Shown here: in pieces, positions 63,244-64,000 of the stretch
How the letters are laid out: each line of letters opens with the position of its first letter
Position numbering within the stretch: the stretch's first letter is position 1
NCBI GenBank assembly: GCA_013076295.1
Contig: RQOL01000663.1
Span: 152,641 to 216,640, forward strand
Reading direction: 5' to 3'
Origin: Sanderia malayensis
Taxonomy: Eukaryota; Cnidaria; Scyphozoa; Semaeostomeae; Pelagiidae
Length of the DNA stretch: 64,000 nt
Made by a program: the position numbers and the translations under genes
The notes under the pieces: model-generated
What the model was told of the DNA's origin: nothing
Databases searched by the model: none
The model's input: the letters and a program-made list of their open reading frames with translations, nothing else

Positions 63244-64000
63244 ATTTCCTTTACTTTAGATTTCCAGACAACTTTTACTGAAACACTTGTTTCAATCGTG
63301 TCTCCAACATTAGCTAAAGTTTCATTTTCATCTGCTTTTTGAACTTTTCAATTTTCTGGTGTTGTCATCCTTTGTTTGGCAAGGCGTGGTTGTCATTTTT
63401 TTGCCGCCTAAACTTGTTGAAAGAAAACTAGGACTACCCGTGCTTTGCTGTGGGGTTATTGCTAAATTTGTAGTGCCACCTGCCTTGCCCTCGTCTGGTA
63501 GGGCTAGGCCTACATCACTGGCAATAACTGAGCTTGACCACCCATCACCATGAGTACTATCAACTTCTTGGTGAACGTTCTTATCAACCTTATTTTGGCC
63601 ATCTTGTCCAGAAATAGAAACAGGAACAAAAAGAGCCAGTTTCAAAGATTTATCCTCTGTTCTTCCTGCAGCAGAAGCTGTGTTATACTTTACAACAATA
63701 TCGTTTTCGGGTTCTTTCACCTTCAATCGGGCAGCATTGATTTGTTTGAGAAAACGCAAACAACAGCGATATATATAATCTGAAGTTTTCCTAACCAGGA
63801 TAGGAAGCAACTCCAAAGCTTCTTTTATCTTAAAACTGCCTTTTCCTTCAACAAGATTGAAATGCCATCGTTTCGCCATCGAAACATTGTAAAGCAGAGA
63901 ATGCAAGCAGAGAATGCAAGCATGGCACGTTGTGACGCCATGTCGCTTGATAATAACCATGCGACAATCGTTCACGTTTTTCCGCGCATTGACAAAAATC

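Larger units (their letters stand above)
59391..63975 (-). pseudogene. Repeat-family gene E, split by two DNA elements
   Basis: Minus strand. The N-terminal part lies at 63975-63328 (KRWHFNLVEGKGSFKIKEAL, VRKTSDYIYRCCLRFLKQI, then a Ser/Thr-rich linker). A shifted frame continues with ADENETLANVGDTIETSVSV and KVVWKSKVKEID to about 63250. After two insertions the frame resumes at about 59830: LRLQIIEIHLKEINRECVKL, LTGKEDILSFTLQKFDEELK and SRAPLMRSTLMAISW, ending at 59391. The order suits the N-terminal half of multicopy cnidarian proteins that carry a DUF6589-type C-terminus. No C-terminal half lies to the left. Function unknown. Confidence 0.5.

Overview
The window reads as repeat-dominated nuclear DNA of a non-vertebrate animal. 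AT-rich spacers, spliceosomal introns, and a mix of LINEs with PHD fingers, a Penelope-like element, Helitrons, TTAA elements, an ISL2EU/Harbinger-type element, a hAT, a copia fragment and a complete Ty3/Gypsy element point to a cnidarian or a similar marine invertebrate. That assignment is inference from the element families. I found no intact ordinary cellular gene; nearly every recognisable coding stretch is a mobile-element protein or a decayed relic.

Layout. 0-8 kb: a Helitron replicase scrap, a HECT-domain relic, two copies of an integrase-core (DDE) family, and a minus-strand alpha-kinase-like relic. 8.7-11.8 kb: a hAT relic split by a TTAA-flanked element. 13-13.8 kb: a minus-strand copia fragment. 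15-18.9 kb: a RecQ-like helicase relic with a perfect 108-nt palindrome in its intron and a 670-bp Helitron in its coding part. 19.4-24.5 kb: a PHD/endonuclease/RT LINE whose ORF1 is split by a 1.38-kb Penelope-like element with a 12-bp target duplication. 24.8-26.7 kb: the 5' half of a second LINE. 26.9-28.4 kb: a spliced relic resembling DUF6589 proteins.

28.4-30.5 kb: a long Helitron carrying a 14-bp minisatellite with a MITE inside it. 30.6-34.9 kb: a second RecQ-like exon and several relics. 35.7-41.15 kb: a complete Gypsy element with two 293-bp LTRs that look identical, an intact gag, an intact pol, and a textbook -1 frameshift signal joining them. 41.3-51.5 kb: a divergent gene pair present twice in inverted orientation, the third integrase-family copy with introns, and two more Helitrons. 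51.7-56.9 kb: a minus-strand element-like gene split by a 2.49-kb ISL2EU-type element with AT target duplication. 57.3-58.1 kb: a fifth Helitron. 59.4-64 kb: a minus-strand relic interrupted by two long-inverted-repeat elements.

How it fits together: insertions are nested and several can be undone on paper. The hAT, RecQ, LINE ORF1, gene C (51.7-56.9 kb) and gene E (59.4-64 kb) relics were each later targets. The Gypsy element is probably the youngest large insertion. All family calls are from reading the sequence; no database search was possible.
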